From: Candidatus Zhuqueibacterota bacterium
GTDB taxonomy: Bacteria; SM23-31; B21-G16
Assembly (NCBI GenBank): GCA_003644825.1
Contig: QNDJ01000035.1
Coordinates: 1-9,592, forward strand
DNA: 9,592 nt
Direction: 5' to 3'
Shown: positions 7,607 to 9,592 of the stretch, piece after piece
Numbering within the stretch: the first letter of the stretch is position 1
How the letters are laid out: each line of letters starts with the position of its first letter
Notes under the pieces: model-generated
Told to the model about the DNA's origin: nothing
What the model saw: the letters and a program-made list of their open reading frames with translations, nothing else
The model's database searches: none
Made by a program: the position numbers and the translations under genes

Positions 7607-7612
7607 AAATCT

Positions 7613-9004
7613 TTGAAGTTTGGTAAAATAAAACGAGTTCATTTTGTAGGAATTGGCGGAATCGGGATGAGTGGAATAGCAGAAGTTCTTATTAATCTTG
7701 GATTTACTGTTACTGGCTCCGATTTACAGTTAACTGATATAACCAACAGACTTGAAAAACTTGGGGCATCGATAAAAAAAGGACACAACTCCGAAAACGT
7801 TATTGGCTCAGAAGTTGTAGTTTATTCTTCGGCGGTAAAACCCGATAATGTTGAACTTATAACAGCAAAAAAATTGAATATTCCCACTATAAGAAGGGCT
7901 GAAATGCTGGGTGAATTAATGAGAATGAAATATGGGATAGCGGTTGCTGGAACTCACGGTAAAACAACTACAACATCCCTGATAGGTTTACTTCTAACAG
8001 AAGGTGGCTATGACCCAACAATTATTGTTGGTGGAAAATTAAAAAGTTTTAAATCCGGTGGAAAACTTGGATATGGAGATTACCTTGTTGCAGAGGCCGA
8101 TGAGTTTGACAGGTCTTTCCTGAATCTCACTCCTACAATTGCTGTAATAACCACAATCGAATCCGAACACCTGGATTGCTATAAAAATCTTGAGGAAATT
8201 AAAGACGCCTTTGTTGAATTTTCTAACAAAGTTCCATTCTATGGTTCAGTTATAGCCTGTCTTGATGAACGTTCAGTTCAGGATATTCTACCAAGGATTG
8301 AAAAACGACTGATTACTTTTGGTCTAACAACTCAGGCTGACTATAGAGCAAATAGCTTCAAATTCGATAACTTTACCACAAAATTTAAGGTATTCAAAAA
8401 AGGTAAATTTATTGGAAATGCAACTTTGAAAGTACCAGGTGAGCACAACATAAAAAACGCTCTTGCCGCAATAGCCGTAAGTGAAGAAATGGAAATACCA
8501 TTTGTTAAAATAAAAAATGTTTTAAAGAAATTCACTGGCGTATATAGAAGGTTTGAACTAAAAGGAATAGTAAATGATATTATGGTAATTGATGATTATG
8601 CTCATCACCCTACTGAAATTAAAGCAAGTTTAAAAGGAGCAAAATATGGGTGGAAAAGAAAAATAATAACTGTATTTCAGCCACATCTTTATACAAGAAC
8701 AAGAGATTTCTGTGAAGAATTCGGAAGAGCTTTTTTCCATTCTGATGTTCTTGTGGTTACCGATATTTACCCTGCAAGAGAAGCTCCTATAGAAAATGTT
8801 ACAGGTGAATTAATAGCAGACTGGGCTAAAAAATTCGGGCATAAAAATGTTATTTATGTCAGGGATAAAAATGAAATACCTGAATTTCTTCTTTCCATAG
8901 TAAAACCCGGTGATATGATTATTACAATGGGTGCAGGAGATATATGGAAAACTGGAGAAAAATTTATTGAACTACTTAAAATAAAATTTGTAGATGAAAA
9001 GTAA
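7613..9004 (+). CDS. murC: UDP-N-acetylmuramate:L-alanine ligase (MurC), TTG start
   Basis: MurC performs the first amino acid addition of peptidoglycan synthesis, joining L-alanine to UDP-MurNAc in the cytoplasm with ATP. The N-terminal dinucleotide-like fold begins with HFVGIGGIGMSGIAE (10-24), and SSAV follows at 72-75. The ATPase domain has AGTHGKTTT (112-120), EADEFDRSFL (161-170) and ESEHLD (183-188). The third domain has PGEHNIKNALAA (275-286), RRFE (312-315), DDYAHHPTE (327-335), FQPHLYTRT (355-363) and DIYPAREAPI (384-393). The GTHGKTTT P-loop and DDYAHHPTE are diagnostic of MurC rather than Mpl or the other ligases, and context agrees. The TTG at 7613 puts KFGKIKRVHFVGIGG at the N-terminus, the usual MurC layout, and a good Shine-Dalgarno precedes it. 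No murB fusion is present. The 463-residue length is normal. Confidence 0.95.
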   Translation: MKFGKIKRVHFVGIGGIGMSGIAEVLINLGFTVTGSDLQLTDITNRLEKLGASIKKGHNSENVIGSEVVVYSSAVKPDNVELITAKKLNIPTIRRAEMLGELMRMKYGIAVAGTHGKTTTTSLIGLLLTEGGYDPTIIVGGKLKSFKSGGKLGYGDYLVAEADEFDRSFLNLTPTIAVITTIESEHLDCYKNLEEIKDAFVEFSNKVPFYGSVIACLDERSVQDILPRIEKRLITFGLTTQADYRANSFKFDNFTTKFKVFKKGKFIGNATLKVPGEHNIKNALAAIAVSEEMEIPFVKIKNVLKKFTGVYRRFELKGIVNDIMVIDDYAHHPTEIKASLKGAKYGWKRKIITVFQPHLYTRTRDFCEEFGRAFFHSDVLVVTDIYPAREAPIENVTGELIADWAKKFGHKNVIYVRDKNEIPEFLLSIVKPGDMIITMGAGDIWKTGEKFIELLKIKFVDEK

Positions 9005-9592
9005 AAAAATTAAAAATAAAAGAAAAAAAAGATTTATAAAACGAATTTTCTTTATTTTTAAACTGATTATATTCTTATCTATAATCTCTGGAACAGGGTA
9101 TTTAGCAAGAAGATGGGGTGTAAAATCCGACATATTCACAGTAAAAAATTTTGAATTCGAGGGAAACATAATAGTTACAAATGAACAATTGAATTCCATT
9201 GTAAAAACTGAACTATCAAAAAATATCTTTAAAATCGATTCAAAAAGATTGATAGAGTCCATTAAGAAGATTCCATTTGTCGAAACAGTCTCTGTTTCAA
9301 AAAAGCTCCCATCGGTGGTTAAAATAAAATTAGAAGAAATAAAACCCCTGGCTTACTTAATTGATAAAAAAATTTATACTATTGATTTAAAAGGAAGAAT
9401 TCTTCCAAAGCTAAAGCCAACAAGGGTTTACGATTTAATTTTGATTTCAGGAATTAAAAAATCAGAAATTACCGAACGTAGAAAACAATACATCTTAGAA
9501 TTTATTTCACTGCTTAAAAGAGAAGATATTTCTCTTTACAATGAGATTTCAGAGGTAAATTTCTCAGGAGATAGAATTGTAATGTTTCTATA
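8994..9592 (+). CDS. ftsQ: Cell division protein FtsQ/DivIB family (partial, runs off the right edge)
   Basis: This reading frame opens at ATG 8994, right after an in-frame TAG (8991-8993), and stays open for 199 codons to the window end, so the 3' end is missing. It overlaps murC by 11 bases. Residues 1-17 are strongly basic (lysine and arginine). One hydrophobic membrane segment follows at about 18-36. A POTRA-like domain covers about 48-117: FTVKNFEFEGN (48-58) opens it and PFVETVSVSKKLPSVVKI (94-111) closes it, with the alternating pattern typical of FtsQ/DivIB. The start of the FtsQ beta domain follows, with AYLIDKKIYTIDLKGRILP (120-138). FtsQ forms a periplasmic or extracytoplasmic scaffold with FtsL and FtsB that recruits and activates FtsW-FtsI. 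Its position after murC is the classical dcw position. Sequence identity in this family is always low, so the call rests on topology, the POTRA pattern and context. Confidence 0.88.
   Translation, partial: MKSKKIKNKRKKRFIKRIFFIFKLIIFLSIISGTGYLARRWGVKSDIFTVKNFEFEGNIIVTNEQLNSIVKTELSKNIFKIDSKRLIESIKKIPFVETVSVSKKLPSVVKIKLEEIKPLAYLIDKKIYTIDLKGRILPKLKPTRVYDLILISGIKKSEITERRKQYILEFISLLKREDISLYNEISEVNFSGDRIVMFL

Larger units (their letters stand above)
1..9592 (+). other. dcw (division and cell wall) gene cluster, probably one operon
   Basis: All genes point the same way, in the order [partial gene]-ftsI-murE-murF-murD-ftsW-murC-ftsQ. This is the conserved bacterial dcw order with mraY, murG, murB and ddl left out. 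Junctions are tight: 4-base ATGA overlaps at upstream gene/ftsI, murF/murD and murD/ftsW, a 14-base overlap at murE/murF, and an 11-base overlap at murC/ftsQ. Only two gaps exist, of 69 and 36 bases. Co-transcription and translational coupling are inferred from this spacing. The promoter probably lies upstream of the window and the cluster probably continues to the right; ftsA and ftsZ would be the usual next genes. Confidence 0.9.

Noticed and set aside
7593-7616. Seven-codon ORF (ATG at 7593, TGA at 7614-7616) whose stop overlaps the murC TTG start
   Set aside because: It has no ribosome site of its own, and the AGAAGGAAG within it fits the murC start. A chance ORF of this length is expected.
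8972-9262. Reverse-strand 96-codon ORF opposite the murC end and ftsQ start
   Set aside because: The + strand encodes a well-formed FtsQ N-terminus here; the reverse product is a phenylalanine- and leucine-rich shadow of lysine-rich AT-rich DNA.

Overview
This window is a single, uninterrupted stretch of a bacterial dcw (division and cell wall) cluster, with every gene on the + strand. The DNA is clearly AT-rich (roughly one third G+C by eye, not counted), and lysine and isoleucine codons are frequent. The proteins are typical bacterial peptidoglycan enzymes. MurE carries the DNPR motif of the meso-diaminopimelate type. FtsI is a class B penicillin-binding protein with two C-terminal PASTA domains, and there is an FtsQ-type POTRA protein. 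This fits a low-G+C bacterium with DAP-type peptidoglycan, but I cannot assign a phylum from the sequence alone.

Layout: 1-45 is the last 14 codons of an upstream gene (FtsL would be expected by position). Then come ftsI (42-2129), a 69-base gap holding a near-perfect 30-base palindrome, murE (2199-3680), murF (3667-5046), murD (5043-6401), ftsW (6398-7576), a 36-base gap, murC with a TTG start (7613-9004), and the first 199 codons of ftsQ (from 8994, running off the right edge). Most junctions overlap by 4 to 14 bases, so translational coupling on one polycistronic message is likely. I see no convincing promoter or intrinsic terminator inside the window.

How the genes work together: MurC, MurD, MurE and MurF add L-Ala, D-Glu, the diamino acid and D-Ala-D-Ala in turn to UDP-MurNAc in the cytoplasm. 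FtsW (SEDS glycosyltransferase) and FtsI (transpeptidase) polymerise and cross-link lipid II at the division septum, and FtsQ belongs to the divisome complex that controls them. All four Mur ligases are present.

The main departure from the classical order is that both lipid-carrier genes are missing. mraY is absent between murF and murD, and murG is absent between ftsW and murC. murB and ddl are also absent between murC and ftsQ. The remaining genes keep their classical order. The second item worth attention is the structured ftsI-murE spacer, where one segment could pair with either of two partners. I see no mobile element, CRISPR array, RNA gene or clearly new system; the window is mostly ordinary core-genome sequence.
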